A DNA stretch of 64,000 nucleotides from Bacteriovoracaceae bacterium UBA6153 (GCA_002428265.1 DIUR01000027.1:1-64000); one strand, 5' to 3'; shown: positions 50,542 to 58,360, counted from the first letter of the stretch. Numbers and translations are program-made. Notes: generated by a model from the sequence alone, not told the origin.

Positions 50542-51375
50542 TTATTGAAAGAGGGATTGGAGTTTGGTTTTAAACTCTTTCAAGCTTATTTTATACTTAC
50601 TTTCAGCTGAGTAGACAAAACATATTCTGTCATGAAATGGTTTTATTTCATTTGAATAGACTACTGTTTCTTTCGGATAATTATTTTTTATGACTCGAGA
50701 AGGAAGTATTCCAACACCTGCGCCTTCGTATACTAACTTTGCCATTAGTTCGAGATTGGGAACTTCTATATGACGCTCAAAAGTGATTCCTTTCTTTTCT
50801 AATTGCCTTAATAAAAAATGTGATTGATGAAGTTGAGGATCAAAAAATAAAGTTGTTTTATCAAAATTTTTTTTATGGCACCATAGCTGAAAAAGATCTT
50901 CAGAGAGAGTGTTGATAACCAGGTTACTATGCGGGTAAGGATTAATCGCTACGGCACAATCGACTTTTCCATCTTGAACCATTGTCGTGACATCTTTTGA
51001 TAAACCAAAATGAAGACTTAGTTCAAAGTCTTTTAAATCTTTTAATAAATTTGGAAGGACATAACCCCCAACAGAAGGGTGTATTCCTAGCGATAAACTT
51101 TGCTTTTTTTCAGCATTTCCTGTTTTGAAGTATTGAGAGACAGAGTTTAATTCATCTAGAATTTTCTGACCGTGATTGAGCAAGTACGTACCGGCCTTAG
51201 TCAGAACCATTCCATCTTTTCTACGCAGAAATAAATCTTCACCAACTTCTTCTTCCAGCCTTTTTATACAATGGCTCAAGGCCGGTTGAGACAGACCCAA
51301 CTCTTTGGCGGCCCTTGTGAGGTGAAGGGTTTTGGCGGTGACGAGAAAACATTTTAAATCGTTTGAATTTATCAT
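50542..51375 (-). CDS. LysR-type transcriptional regulator
   Basis: A 277-residue protein with the N-terminal winged HTH (SNDLKCFLVTAKTLHLTRAAKELGLSQPALSHCIKRLEEEVG...LF) and the LysR substrate-binding domain (~90-275, e.g. LSLGIHPSVGGYVLP, KVDCAVAINPYPH, KLVYEGAGVGILPSRV). It is cotranscribed with a FUSC-like protein. The upstream region carries a long inverted repeat that is a candidate operator for itself and the divergent secreted gene. The inducer cannot be predicted. Confidence 0.94.
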   Translation of the reverse strand: MINSNDLKCFLVTAKTLHLTRAAKELGLSQPALSHCIKRLEEEVGEDLFLRRKDGMVLTKAGTYLLNHGQKILDELNSVSQYFKTGNAEKKQSLSLGIHPSVGGYVLPNLLKDLKDFELSLHFGLSKDVTTMVQDGKVDCAVAINPYPHSNLVINTLSEDLFQLWCHKKNFDKTTLFFDPQLHQSHFLLRQLEKKGITFERHIEVPNLELMAKLVYEGAGVGILPSRVIKNNYPKETVVYSNEIKPFHDRICFVYSAESKYKISLKEFKTKLQSLFQ

Positions 51376-51377
51376 TC

Positions 51378-51415
51378 ATAAATTGAATCACAGGGATTAA
51401 TTTTATTCAATTTAT
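51378..51415. promoter_or_regulatory. 11-bp-arm inverted repeat between LysR and divergent gene
   Basis: ATAAATTGAAT (51378-51388) and ATTCAATTTAT (51405-51415) are perfect inverted arms with a 16-nt spacer. The left arm begins 3 nt from the LysR start, so binding would cover its own initiation region. It is a candidate LysR autoregulatory operator. Confidence 0.5.
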
Positions 51416-51470
51416 TTATTTAATTAAAGGAATTAAAACTATCTCACCAAAAACAACAGGGAGATTTCAA

Positions 51471-51962
51471 ATGAAGAATTTATTGGTTTTACTTGCACTA
51501 GGAATGACAACAAACTTGATGGCCAGCGAGAGATTACTTCTCGAAGATAGCAAAAATATTGAGACAGAAGTGAGTCAAAAGACTGTTTTCTGCTCTAGAG
51601 TCGGATACGGTTTTGAGGAGCTTAAGATCAACATCGAGGCACTGAATGGCTGGACGATCTTGGATCACTCTAACACTCGCTTCGGGGACAGAGAAGGGCT
51701 TCCTTGTATGACAGCAGGACCATGTGCAACGAGTCAGATTAATGGACTTGGAATCGATGACATCGTTCAAGACAATCCAAGACTTGAGAAGATCCAAATT
51801 AACAGAAAGATTTTTGAGAATAAAGAGATCACTGAGACGGAAGGTCGCAAACATTGCGAGAGAAGTATCAGAGAGGAGCTAAAAACGGTCATCGGTGGCG
51901 TGGAGTTCACTCACTCTCGCTCAAGCATCCCTGAAACTTTGCCGGTGAAAGCTTGCCGATAA
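51471..51962 (+). CDS. Secreted cysteine-containing protein of unknown function
   Basis: A 163-residue protein with a short signal peptide (MKNLLVLLALGMTTNLMA) behind a GGGAG ribosome site. The mature region has five Cys (FCSRVGYGF, LPCMTAGPC, KHCERS, KACR), likely in disulfides. No family is recognised. It is divergent from the LysR gene across a palindromic region and ends at an intrinsic terminator, so it is a monocistronic unit. It could be the LysR target. Confidence 0.65.
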   Translation: MKNLLVLLALGMTTNLMASERLLLEDSKNIETEVSQKTVFCSRVGYGFEELKINIEALNGWTILDHSNTRFGDREGLPCMTAGPCATSQINGLGIDDIVQDNPRLEKIQINRKIFENKEITETEGRKHCERSIREELKTVIGGVEFTHSRSSIPETLPVKACR

Positions 51963-51977
51963 GAGTTCAGTTAAAAG

Positions 51978-52006
51978 AAGGCCACTTTTAAAGTGGCCTT
52001 TTTTTT
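51978..52006 (+). terminator. Intrinsic terminator after the 51471 gene
   Basis: AAGGCCACTT (51978-51987) and AAGTGGCCTT (51991-52000) form a 10-bp stem with a TTA loop, and the T-run extends to 52006. Confidence 0.9.
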
Positions 52007-52016
52007 GATTACAATC

Positions 52017-52991
52017 CTAAAAAGGAAGAAGGTTTTCCGCTCTTTCGCTAAATTGATAAGTAGGGTTGGTTTTGTTTAAGGTCTCGCCACTGATGACTTT
52101 CTTATAAAGCTCCAAATAGCTTAAGGCGTGTTTTGTCACGTTGAAGTTGTCTTCCACATATTTTCTAATTTTTATCGGGTCGAATTGTTTTGAGTGATCT
52201 TGTCTGACGAGGTCGTCAAGCTCTTTGGCATTCTTTGCAATGAATCCCACTTCATTAGTCACGAGTTCAGGAAGGCTGCCATAAGGAGAGCCAATCACAG
52301 GAAGACCTTGTGACATGGCTTCAATCACGGCGATACCAAATGGCTCGTGCCATCTGACTGGAAAAACCATGAAGTCACAACTTCTTATGATTTCCATTTT
52401 TTTGTCACCACCAATAATTCCATGATTGTGAACATAACGAGAGAGCCCAATCCATCTTCCACCGACAACGTGGATGTGTTTACTATTTTTTCTGGCAGCT
52501 CTAACAGAGTCTTTTAAGTTTTTCACGCGCCATGAAGCTTTAGCTAAAAATAAAAAGTTTTTCCATTCGCGTTCTTGTTTCGGCCTAAAAGGATACTCTT
52601 TCAAATCAATGGCATTATGAACAAATTGATCTGAGCCATGTATCTCAGCATGCTTTTTTGAAACAAAAACAGAATTTAAATCAAATTTTTCCCCAATCTG
52701 CCCGTTGCCATGAACGGTAATGATAGTCGGGATATTTCCTGGAACTTTATAGTTATAACTTAGATGAATAATGTCAGCATCATTGGGAATCTGCTTCGTC
52801 CATTCCATCCCATTGGGATTGATAGGAATTAATTCAATTCCATACTCCTGCACTTTTGAGTCGGGATGACCAATCAAAACGACTTGGTGACCCAGGCGAG
52901 CGAGCTCTGCCATATGCCAAAAAAGAATCCTTTCAATTCCTCCGTAGCCGATAACAGGAAGAACTCCAGTATGTGAAAAAACGATTTTCAT
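52017..52991 (-). CDS. Family 4 glycosyltransferase
   Basis: A 324-residue GT-B enzyme. The N-terminal Rossmann half starts VFSHTGVLPVIGYGGIERILFWHMAELARLGHQV. The C-terminal half has VVGGRWIGLSRYV and a GT4 donor-binding segment (EPFGIAVIEAMSQGLPVIGSPYGSLPELV). Donor and acceptor are unknown; the context of surface-glycan genes suggests LPS or exopolysaccharide. It overlaps the upstream GT2 gene by 4 nt (ATGA). Confidence 0.87.
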   Translation of the reverse strand: MKIVFSHTGVLPVIGYGGIERILFWHMAELARLGHQVVLIGHPDSKVQEYGIELIPINPNGMEWTKQIPNDADIIHLSYNYKVPGNIPTIITVHGNGQIGEKFDLNSVFVSKKHAEIHGSDQFVHNAIDLKEYPFRPKQEREWKNFLFLAKASWRVKNLKDSVRAARKNSKHIHVVGGRWIGLSRYVHNHGIIGGDKKMEIIRSCDFMVFPVRWHEPFGIAVIEAMSQGLPVIGSPYGSLPELVTNEVGFIAKNAKELDDLVRQDHSKQFDPIKIRKYVEDNFNVTKHALSYLELYKKVISGETLNKTNPTYQFSERAENLLPF

Positions 52992-53749
52992 ATTTTCTTT
53001 CCAGTCTGAAGAGCGTGGAGTTTTGCGTATTTTAAAAGAGCGTAGAGTGAGTTGATACAGCAGATGATAAAGCCATATCGGCCATCAAGAAATCCGCGTT
53101 TAAAAAAATAGTCTCTTAGAAATTTAAACATGGGTCTGGTCACAATTTTAAAGACGCTGGATTTTTTACCTTGCTTGAAAGCCGCGTAGGCCGCAATCGT
53201 CGTAAACTTATCGGTCTGATTCACATGGGCCGCGATAGATTCATAACTGTAGTGAAGTAAATCACCTTTTAAAAAACCTACCGGCTCATTGGCCGTCATT
53301 TTCATGATATCGTGAGGATTTTCTCCACCCCATTTAGCGTTTGCTTTTTTTACCAGTCTTAGTTTGGTATCAGGATACCAGCCAGAGTGTCTTACCCAGT
53401 GGCCATTATAGTTTGTCAGGCGATTAAACTTGTAACCATTAAAAACAAATTGTGCTTTTACTTTTTTTATTTCTTCTAAAAGCTCAGGAGAGAGAGCTTC
53501 GTCAGCATCGAGTGAGAGAACGTAGTCGTAAGTAGATTCTTTTAAGGCAAAGTTTTTTTGTTCAATGTGGCCGGCAAATGGATTGGCAATAAATCTTGCC
53601 CCTAGGCCTTCTGCGATTTCACGAGTCTTATCCGTTGAAAAAGAATCAACCACGAGAATTTCATCAGCAATAGGGAGTATTGAGCTGATGCAACGACCAA
53701 TGTTGTTTTCTTCGTTGTACGTTATGATGGCGACAGTTAATTTTATCAA
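52988..53749 (-). CDS. Family 2 glycosyltransferase, LPS core type (paralogue of 44673 gene)
   Basis: A 253-residue enzyme with the same architecture as the plus-strand gene at 44673-45428. It has KLTVAIITYNEENNIGRCISS, EILVVDSFSTDKTREIAEGL, HIEQKNFAL, VLSLDADEAL and C-terminal DGRYGFIICCINSLYALLKYAK. The two paralogues are 8.3 kb apart in opposite orientation. WaaE/KdtX-like function (hexose transfer to LPS inner core) is a reasonable inference. Its start codon is 2 nt from that of the divergent GT4 gene, so its promoter must lie inside that gene. Confidence 0.88.
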   Translation of the reverse strand: MIKLTVAIITYNEENNIGRCISSILPIADEILVVDSFSTDKTREIAEGLGARFIANPFAGHIEQKNFALKESTYDYVLSLDADEALSPELLEEIKKVKAQFVFNGYKFNRLTNYNGHWVRHSGWYPDTKLRLVKKANAKWGGENPHDIMKMTANEPVGFLKGDLLHYSYESIAAHVNQTDKFTTIAAYAAFKQGKKSSVFKIVTRPMFKFLRDYFFKRGFLDGRYGFIICCINSLYALLKYAKLHALQTGKKI

Positions 53750-53751
53750 AT

Positions 53752-54828
53752 ATGTCTCACAAGAGAATGGATTCTACTTTGAAAGTATATTTAGACTGCT
53801 CCCCTTTGACAAATACTCAGGTCTCAGGAATCGGAGTTTACAATAAGAATTTATTCCTAGAGCTACAAAAAGTGCAGGGGGACGATGTTGTTCCTGTCCT
53901 GAAGTGGTCAAGATTTAGTAAAGCGCAGATTGTTGAATCTCATATCAAGACTAAAGTCGCTCCACTGGCACCATTGCTTTTCAATAAAAATATTGTTTAC
54001 CACGGCACTGACCATAAACTAAATACCAGAAGTCTGGGGCCGAGAGTCGTAACGATTCATGATATGCAGCCCTTTGTCGGAAAGTGGATAGATCCAAAGT
54101 TTGCAGAAGGTCGCATTGAGATTATGTCGAAAGTTTTAAATAGCAGTGTTGAGAAAATTATTGCGATCTCTCATTTTACCAAACAAGAAATTATTAAATA
54201 CTTTCCTCGTACGGCAGACAGAATTGAAGTTGTTTATCACGGTCATCAATTCAAAAAATTTACCATTGATTCTGTCGCAGACAATTCTATAAAAAACCTT
54301 GCGGCTGGAAGACCCTTTCTTTTTTTCATAGGAAATATTGAAGAAAGAAAAAATTTGATCAATCAGATAAAAGCTTTTGAGATTTTAAAAAAAGAAAATC
54401 CGGATCTCATTTTTATTCTCTCGGGAAAAGAAGGCTTTAATGCAAAAAGTGTTATTGATGCTATCGCGATCTCACCATATAAAGCGGATATCTATTTAAC
54501 TGGTTACTTGAGTGATAATGAAAAAGAATACGCCATGAAAGAAACCAGCTGTTTCATGTTTGCAAGCTGGTATGAAGGTTTTGGACTGCCGTTAATTGAG
54601 GCCCTTTCAACAAATACGAATATTGTTATTTCTAACACCAGCTCTCTTCAAGAAATTGGTGCAAGTTTTTGCCACCAGTGTAATCCTGCTGATCCTGATG
54701 ATATTGCCCATAAAGTTGCCTTAGTCATGAAGAATGGAAATTTAAAACGCGTGGATGAATCTTTTCACAAAGAGTGGAGTTGGCAAAAATGTGCGTTGGA
54801 AACAATGAGCGTTTATCAAAAGGCCTGA
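53752..54828 (+). CDS. Family 4 glycosyltransferase
   Basis: A 358-residue GT-B enzyme. The N-terminal half contains YLDCSPLTNTQVSGIGVYNKNLF and VVTIHDMQPFVG. The C-terminal half contains FLFFIGNIEERKNLINQIKAFEIL and a donor-site segment ASWYEGFGLPLIEALSTNTNI. It resembles WbaZ/mannosyltransferase-type GT4 proteins. An alternative ATG at 53767 lies directly after AAGAGA; neither start has a well-spaced ribosome site. The divergent start codon is only 2 nt away. Confidence 0.85.
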   Translation: MSHKRMDSTLKVYLDCSPLTNTQVSGIGVYNKNLFLELQKVQGDDVVPVLKWSRFSKAQIVESHIKTKVAPLAPLLFNKNIVYHGTDHKLNTRSLGPRVVTIHDMQPFVGKWIDPKFAEGRIEIMSKVLNSSVEKIIAISHFTKQEIIKYFPRTADRIEVVYHGHQFKKFTIDSVADNSIKNLAAGRPFLFFIGNIEERKNLINQIKAFEILKKENPDLIFILSGKEGFNAKSVIDAIAISPYKADIYLTGYLSDNEKEYAMKETSCFMFASWYEGFGLPLIEALSTNTNIVISNTSSLQEIGASFCHQCNPADPDDIAHKVALVMKNGNLKRVDESFHKEWSWQKCALETMSVYQKA

Positions 54829-54838
54829 GACTCAAAGA

Positions 54839-55093
54839 CTACATGTAAGGGTTTTCGCCCGTCTCGTGATCAGTTAAATCTACAACGTCAGTAATTTCTG
54901 GAAAATTTTGTTTTACTAAAGTTGCGATTCCTTCTTTAAGTGTAGCGTTTGAGCTTGAACAGCCCTGGCATCCACCTTGAAGTCTTAAAAAAAGAGTATT
55001 GTTATCGAGATCGACAATTTCAACATTCCCGCCGTGAGCAGCTAGTGCTGGTCTTACTTGATCATCAAAAAGTGTCTCTAATTTTCTCATCAT
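54839..55093 (-). CDS. NifU C-terminal-domain Fe-S scaffold protein
   Basis: An 84-residue single Nfu domain: VRPALAAHGGNVEIVDLDNN and the CxxC motif in LQGGCQGCSSSNATLKEGI. Such small Nfu proteins carry or deliver 4Fe-4S clusters. It lacks the A-type N-terminal domain of NfuA. It is 11 nt downstream of rsmE and last in the ECF sigma operon. The RumA/RlmD-like Fe-S enzyme in this window is one possible client. Confidence 0.9.
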   Translation of the reverse strand: MMRKLETLFDDQVRPALAAHGGNVEIVDLDNNTLFLRLQGGCQGCSSSNATLKEGIATLVKQNFPEITDVVDLTDHETGENPYM

Positions 55094-55104
55094 AAAAATA
55101 TTTC

Positions 55105-55812
55105 CTAAAACTTGCCTCTAATCAATTCTAACTGAGATACGGCGGAATATATAGCATGTTCCACTCGAAGAACGCTAGATGAAATCTTGACACTCTTAAA
55201 GCCCGCTTGGTGAAAGCGCTCTATATCACTGGAAACAAAGCCGCGCTCAGGGCCAATGGCCAAAGTTATAGGAGTATTAAAATCAATACTAGACTTCAAA
55301 TCCAGGAAATTACCTGAGCCATTAAGATCGAGAATGAACTTTTGAGGTTCATGAGTGTAGCTGTCAGCAGGGTTAAATTTATCTACTTTAATCACCGGAA
55401 TGTTACCGTAAATGGTCGATTGAGAAAGCCCTGAAAGAAGGTGTCCCATCGATTCACCATCATCAAAAACTTTGGAAGTGAGATAACTTTTTTCAGATAA
55501 CTCAGCTTTAAAGAAGTGAATTTTTTTTGCACCAAAAGTCGTTGCGTGCTCTAAAATTTTTTTGCTGGTTTGAGGACGAGAAATTCCTACCACCAGATTA
55601 AACCATTGTGGTTGAAACGGTTTGAGAGTTGAGAGCTCCATTCTGCATTCTTGACTATTGAGACTGACAATCGTTCCAGTGCATAGTCCCTGATCAATTA
55701 TAGTGCACTTGAAAGTATCGCCTATAGAGGCCTTGAGAGTCTCATGCATATGTTGGATGACAGCTGGATCAGAAATGATTCCGGCAGAATTTTTTAGAAT
55801 AAGTGAGTTCAT
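55105..55812 (-). CDS. rsmE: 16S rRNA m3U1498 methyltransferase
   Basis: A 235-residue SPOUT-class protein. The N-terminal PUA-like domain (~1-75) is followed by KKILEHATTFGAKKIHFFKAELSEKSYL. The knot motif LAIGPERGFVSSDIERF and the C-terminal SSSVLRVEHAIYSAVSQLELI match RsmE. It modifies U1498 in the 30S decoding region. It lies 5 nt downstream of the ECF partner gene; RsmE in a sigma-factor operon is not the commonest context. Confidence 0.93.
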   Translation of the reverse strand: MNSLILKNSAGIISDPAVIQHMHETLKASIGDTFKCTIIDQGLCTGTIVSLNSQECRMELSTLKPFQPQWFNLVVGISRPQTSKKILEHATTFGAKKIHFFKAELSEKSYLTSKVFDDGESMGHLLSGLSQSTIYGNIPVIKVDKFNPADSYTHEPQKFILDLNGSGNFLDLKSSIDFNTPITLAIGPERGFVSSDIERFHQAGFKSVKISSSVLRVEHAIYSAVSQLELIRGKF

Positions 55813-55817
55813 GAGAA

Positions 55818-56138
55818 TTAGATCTCATCGTATTCTTTGCTAGTCAAGTCCAGATCATCTACAGAGACGTCTTCATTGAGCGAGTTTTGGATTTCAATGG
55901 CCGAATTGATATATTCGCTGTGGTTAAAAGTGCGCTTTACCGGAGTGTTGTAACTAGTGACGGCGATAAAAAGAACACAAAGAGTGGCACAGCCACTGAT
56001 GGCCCAGGTTAACCAGCCAGAAAAAACTTTAGGACGGTTTTTAACTTTTTCCAGTTTTTCAAAAAAAGCGGCATCAAAATCAGGTGATTTTTGATTCTGA
56101 GTTTTATTAATAAGAGCTTTTTTTAATTCACTGTCCAC
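55818..56138 (-). CDS. Single-pass membrane protein, probable anti-sigma factor
   Basis: A 106-residue protein overlapping the ECF sigma gene by 11 nt. It has a short cytoplasmic N-terminal part (~1-40, Lys-rich), one transmembrane helix (WLTWAISGCATLCVLFIAVTSY, ~43-64) and an acidic periplasmic tail (NEDVSVDDLDLTSKEYDE). Gene order and topology fit an anti-sigma factor, but the zinc-binding HxxxCxxC of ZAS-type proteins is absent and the cytoplasmic part is short. Sequestration of the sigma factor is inferred from context only. Confidence 0.6.
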   Translation of the reverse strand: MDSELKKALINKTQNQKSPDFDAAFFEKLEKVKNRPKVFSGWLTWAISGCATLCVLFIAVTSYNTPVKRTFNHSEYINSAIEIQNSLNEDVSVDDLDLTSKEYDEI

Positions 56139-56688
56139 GTGGACCTCCTAACTTAGTTTTCAGAATAACTTTTGCTCGATGAACCAGATTTTTACAGGCC
56201 TGTGGAGACTTCTCCAAAATAGTGCCTATTTCATCAAAACTTAAATCGTCATTCATCCATAAATTCAGCGCTTCTCTTTGAGAAAGTGGCAGAGTGTTTA
56301 TAACTTCCGCAATCTCTTCTTTAGTGGCAACACTGATGAGTTTTGTAAGCGCATCTTCATCAACATCTACGATATCAAGATGAATCTGATCCAGGCTTTC
56401 TTCTCGTCTGACTGGATTTTTATCGAGAGCATCCAGATTAGTATTTTTACAAATAGTCCAAAGCCATGTTCTAAAAGTTTTTTCCGGATCGTATTTCTTT
56501 TTATAGCGATAAACTTTTAAAAAAGTATCGTGAGCGATTTCTTCGGCACGTGCCTGGTTGAAAGTGTATCCATAGCTAAACCTGATAAGAGCATCTTTAT
56601 ATTTGTGATAAAGGCGCTCGAATGCCACGTCATCATCATGATCGGCGAACATTTGCATTAGTTGATTATCGGTCAATGGCATTTTCAT
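56128..56688 (-). CDS. ECF-family RNA polymerase sigma factor
   Basis: A 186-residue sigma factor. Region 2 (~20-85) contains ALIRFSYGYTFNQARAEEIAHDTFLKVYRY and FRTWLWTICKNTNLD. Region 4 (~130-180) contains LPLSQREALNLWMNDDLSFDEIGTILEKSPQACKNLVHRA. The size and the missing region 3 define ECF (group 4) sigma factors. The upstream region has a matching promoter (GAAAC-N16-CGTA) that strongly suggests autoregulation. It is translationally coupled to a membrane protein gene. Confidence 0.94.
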   Translation of the reverse strand: MKMPLTDNQLMQMFADHDDDVAFERLYHKYKDALIRFSYGYTFNQARAEEIAHDTFLKVYRYKKKYDPEKTFRTWLWTICKNTNLDALDKNPVRREESLDQIHLDIVDVDEDALTKLISVATKEEIAEVINTLPLSQREALNLWMNDDLSFDEIGTILEKSPQACKNLVHRAKVILKTKLGGPRGQ

Positions 56689-56717
56689 TTAAGCACTATC
56701 CTGGTACCTACTTATAA

Positions 56718-56742
56718 TACGTAAAAAGCATCAAAAAGTTTC
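56718..56742 (-). promoter_or_regulatory. ECF-type promoter driving the sigma operon
   Basis: Minus strand: -35 GAAAC (56742-56738), exactly 16 nt, then -10 CGTA (56721-56718). The layout is that of SigW-like ECF promoters (TGAAAC-N16/17-CGTA). It shares a palindrome with the divergent promoter and lies 30 nt before the sigma start. Confidence 0.7.
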
Positions 56743-56753
56743 GTGAAACTTTT
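56734..56753. promoter_or_regulatory. Perfect 20-bp palindrome joining two divergent ECF -35 elements
   Basis: AAAAGTTTC-GT-GAAACTTTT is a perfect inverted repeat with 9-bp arms and a 2-bp centre. Each arm holds a GAAAC -35 element facing outwards, one for each divergent gene. Confidence 0.7.
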
Positions 56754-56769
56754 AAAATATTAGGGCGTA
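56744..56769 (+). promoter_or_regulatory. ECF-type promoter driving the secreted protein gene
   Basis: Plus strand: -35 TGAAAC (56744-56749), exactly 16 nt, then -10 CGTA (56766-56769). The same place also shows TATAAT (56768-56773), so a housekeeping -10 overlaps. The transcript start would be about 56776, ahead of AGGAGG and the ATG at 56805, and downstream of the in-frame ATG at 56772. Confidence 0.7.
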
Positions 56770-56804
56770 TAATGCTCGAGACAGTGAAAACAGGAGGTTC
56801 TAAG

Positions 56805-57254
56805 ATGCTATTTACACGAAAAATTATGCTGAGTGGTCTACTAGGGTTATGTCTTGTGGCAACAAGTGCAGAGGTATTTGCCGAAGCAGCCCCGCAAAAC
56901 GATGCCCAGGTTATGGAAGAGCTGGCGAAGTTTACCGATGAAAGTGAGAAGATGCGTGAAGCGCATACCTTAAAAATGAAAGAGGATCATTTAAAATATA
57001 TCAATGATCTCTACGATATGAAACTTGCTCACGGCAAAGAAATGAATGCACTTTGGAAGCAGTTAAAACCCAACGATAAAAAAGGCAATGAAGCCATTCT
57101 CGATCAGATGAAAGACAAAAGAAAAGCTTTCAAAAAAGCTGAAGAGAAATTCAAAGATGAATTTCATGACAATGTTTTAAAAGCACGTCATAAAGAATTT
57201 CGCAAGACTATGCATAAGCGCGATAAAGAATTGAGAGAAAAATATAAAAATTAA
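56805..57254 (+). CDS. Secreted highly charged helical protein, probable ECF-regulated envelope-stress factor
   Basis: From ATG 56805 (AGGAGG at 7 nt) the product is 149 residues. It has a signal peptide (MLFTRKIMLSGLLGLCLVATSAEVFA) and a mature region made almost entirely of charged helix (EKMREAHTLKMKEDH, QMKDKRKAFKKAEEKFKDEF, HKEFRKTMHKRDKELREKYK). The composition resembles Spy/CpxP-like periplasmic chaperones, but the LTxxQ motif is absent, so the family is not assigned. The in-frame ATG at 56772 overlaps the promoter. Divergence from an ECF sigma gene under a shared palindrome suggests it is a stress-induced target. Confidence 0.72.
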   Translation: MLFTRKIMLSGLLGLCLVATSAEVFAEAAPQNDAQVMEELAKFTDESEKMREAHTLKMKEDHLKYINDLYDMKLAHGKEMNALWKQLKPNDKKGNEAILDQMKDKRKAFKKAEEKFKDEFHDNVLKARHKEFRKTMHKRDKELREKYKN

Positions 57255-57259
57255 GAATT

Positions 57260-57286
57260 GAAGATTTAAGTCACGTTGTAATCTTC
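57260..57286 (+). terminator. Weak hairpin after the secreted protein gene
   Basis: GAAGATT (57260-57266) pairs with AATCTTC (57280-57286) across a 13-nt loop, starting a few nucleotides after the stop. The following tract is only CTTTG, so this is a weak terminator candidate. Confidence 0.3.
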
Positions 57287-57334
57287 CTTTGTTGGGGATG
57301 AGTCATGTGGAAAAGTATTGAATAGTACTGTCTC

Positions 57335-58360
57335 ATGAAACTCATCCCCAATTTATTTTTCCCCTCATGTTTTACTCTTTTGACCGCCCCAGTGGCTTCT
57401 GGCAAAACCCGGATGGTGGTTGAGTTCTACCGCGAAGAAGATTTCAAAATCATTTATCTTTCTCCACTTCGTGCTCTCGCTAACGAAGTCTATTCCAATC
57501 TTGAAAAAAATAATGAAAAGAACATTTTTCTTGCCGGTGGCGAAGTTGATCTCACAACTTGTTTTACAAAGTTTATCGCTTCTAAAAAGGCTTTTCTTAT
57601 AACGACCGCCGAGCTCTTAAGCGAAGAGTTTATTGAAGAGCTCTCAAACCTTGATCAAAAAGTATTATTCGTTATTGATGAGTTTCACCTGTTTTATTAT
57701 TGGGGAGAGAGCTTTCGGCCTATTTTGCACGACAGATTTCTCGCTATCTTAAATTTCTATTTCCCCATACTTGCAGTCACCGCAACAATGGATGAGTCCG
57801 TTATGGAAAAAATGAAAAAAGACCTGGCCTACTATCAGGATTTTTGGATTCATCTGGATTATGGCAATCATGCTCTTCATAGAAAACCAGAAAAACTTGT
57901 AAGTTTTAAAGGACTCAAACCTCAGTATATTCAAAAAGCATTCTGGCGAGAGCTCAGACAAAAAAATGATAAAGATATTTTTCTTTATTTTTGTGCTTAC
58001 CGAAGTCAGGTGGATGAATTGGTGGATAGATCAAGAAGGCTTGGATTTAAGGCATTAGGTTGTGTCGGCGGAGAAGTTGAGCAGTTTTTAGAAGATGTGA
58101 AAACTTCAGAAGGAAGAATTGATTGTATCTTTTCTACGACGACACTAAGCCATGGAGTGAATCTTCCGGAAATAAAAAAAGTCTTTATTGATTATGAAGT
58201 GAAAAACTTTGATTTCTGGCTGCAGATGATAGGGCGAGGGGGGAGGCAGGGAAGTGATTATCAGGTTTATTCAACGGATGAGTTTCATACGACTAGGAGA
58301 GAGAGGATTAAGCATAAGGCTAAGATCATTCTGTCAGATATAATTGGAATAGAAGTTTGA
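57335..58360 (+). CDS. Small superfamily 2 helicase-like ATPase
   Basis: A 341-residue single-chain helicase core. The Walker A-like motif is APVASGKTRMVVEF; motif Ia is LSPLRALANEVY; motif II is DEFHLF; motif III is TATMD. The second RecA-like half carries FYFCAYRSQVDEL-like IV, STTTLSHGVNLP (V) and QMIGRGGRQG (VI). There are no accessory DNA- or RNA-binding domains, which is unusual; most Ski2/DEAH helicases are twice this size. It overlaps recO by 4 nt (TTGA), suggesting a link to DNA repair. Nucleic-acid preference is unknown. Confidence 0.82.
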   Translation: MKLIPNLFFPSCFTLLTAPVASGKTRMVVEFYREEDFKIIYLSPLRALANEVYSNLEKNNEKNIFLAGGEVDLTTCFTKFIASKKAFLITTAELLSEEFIEELSNLDQKVLFVIDEFHLFYYWGESFRPILHDRFLAILNFYFPILAVTATMDESVMEKMKKDLAYYQDFWIHLDYGNHALHRKPEKLVSFKGLKPQYIQKAFWRELRQKNDKDIFLYFCAYRSQVDELVDRSRRLGFKALGCVGGEVEQFLEDVKTSEGRIDCIFSTTTLSHGVNLPEIKKVFIDYEVKNFDFWLQMIGRGGRQGSDYQVYSTDEFHTTRRERIKHKAKIILSDIIGIEV

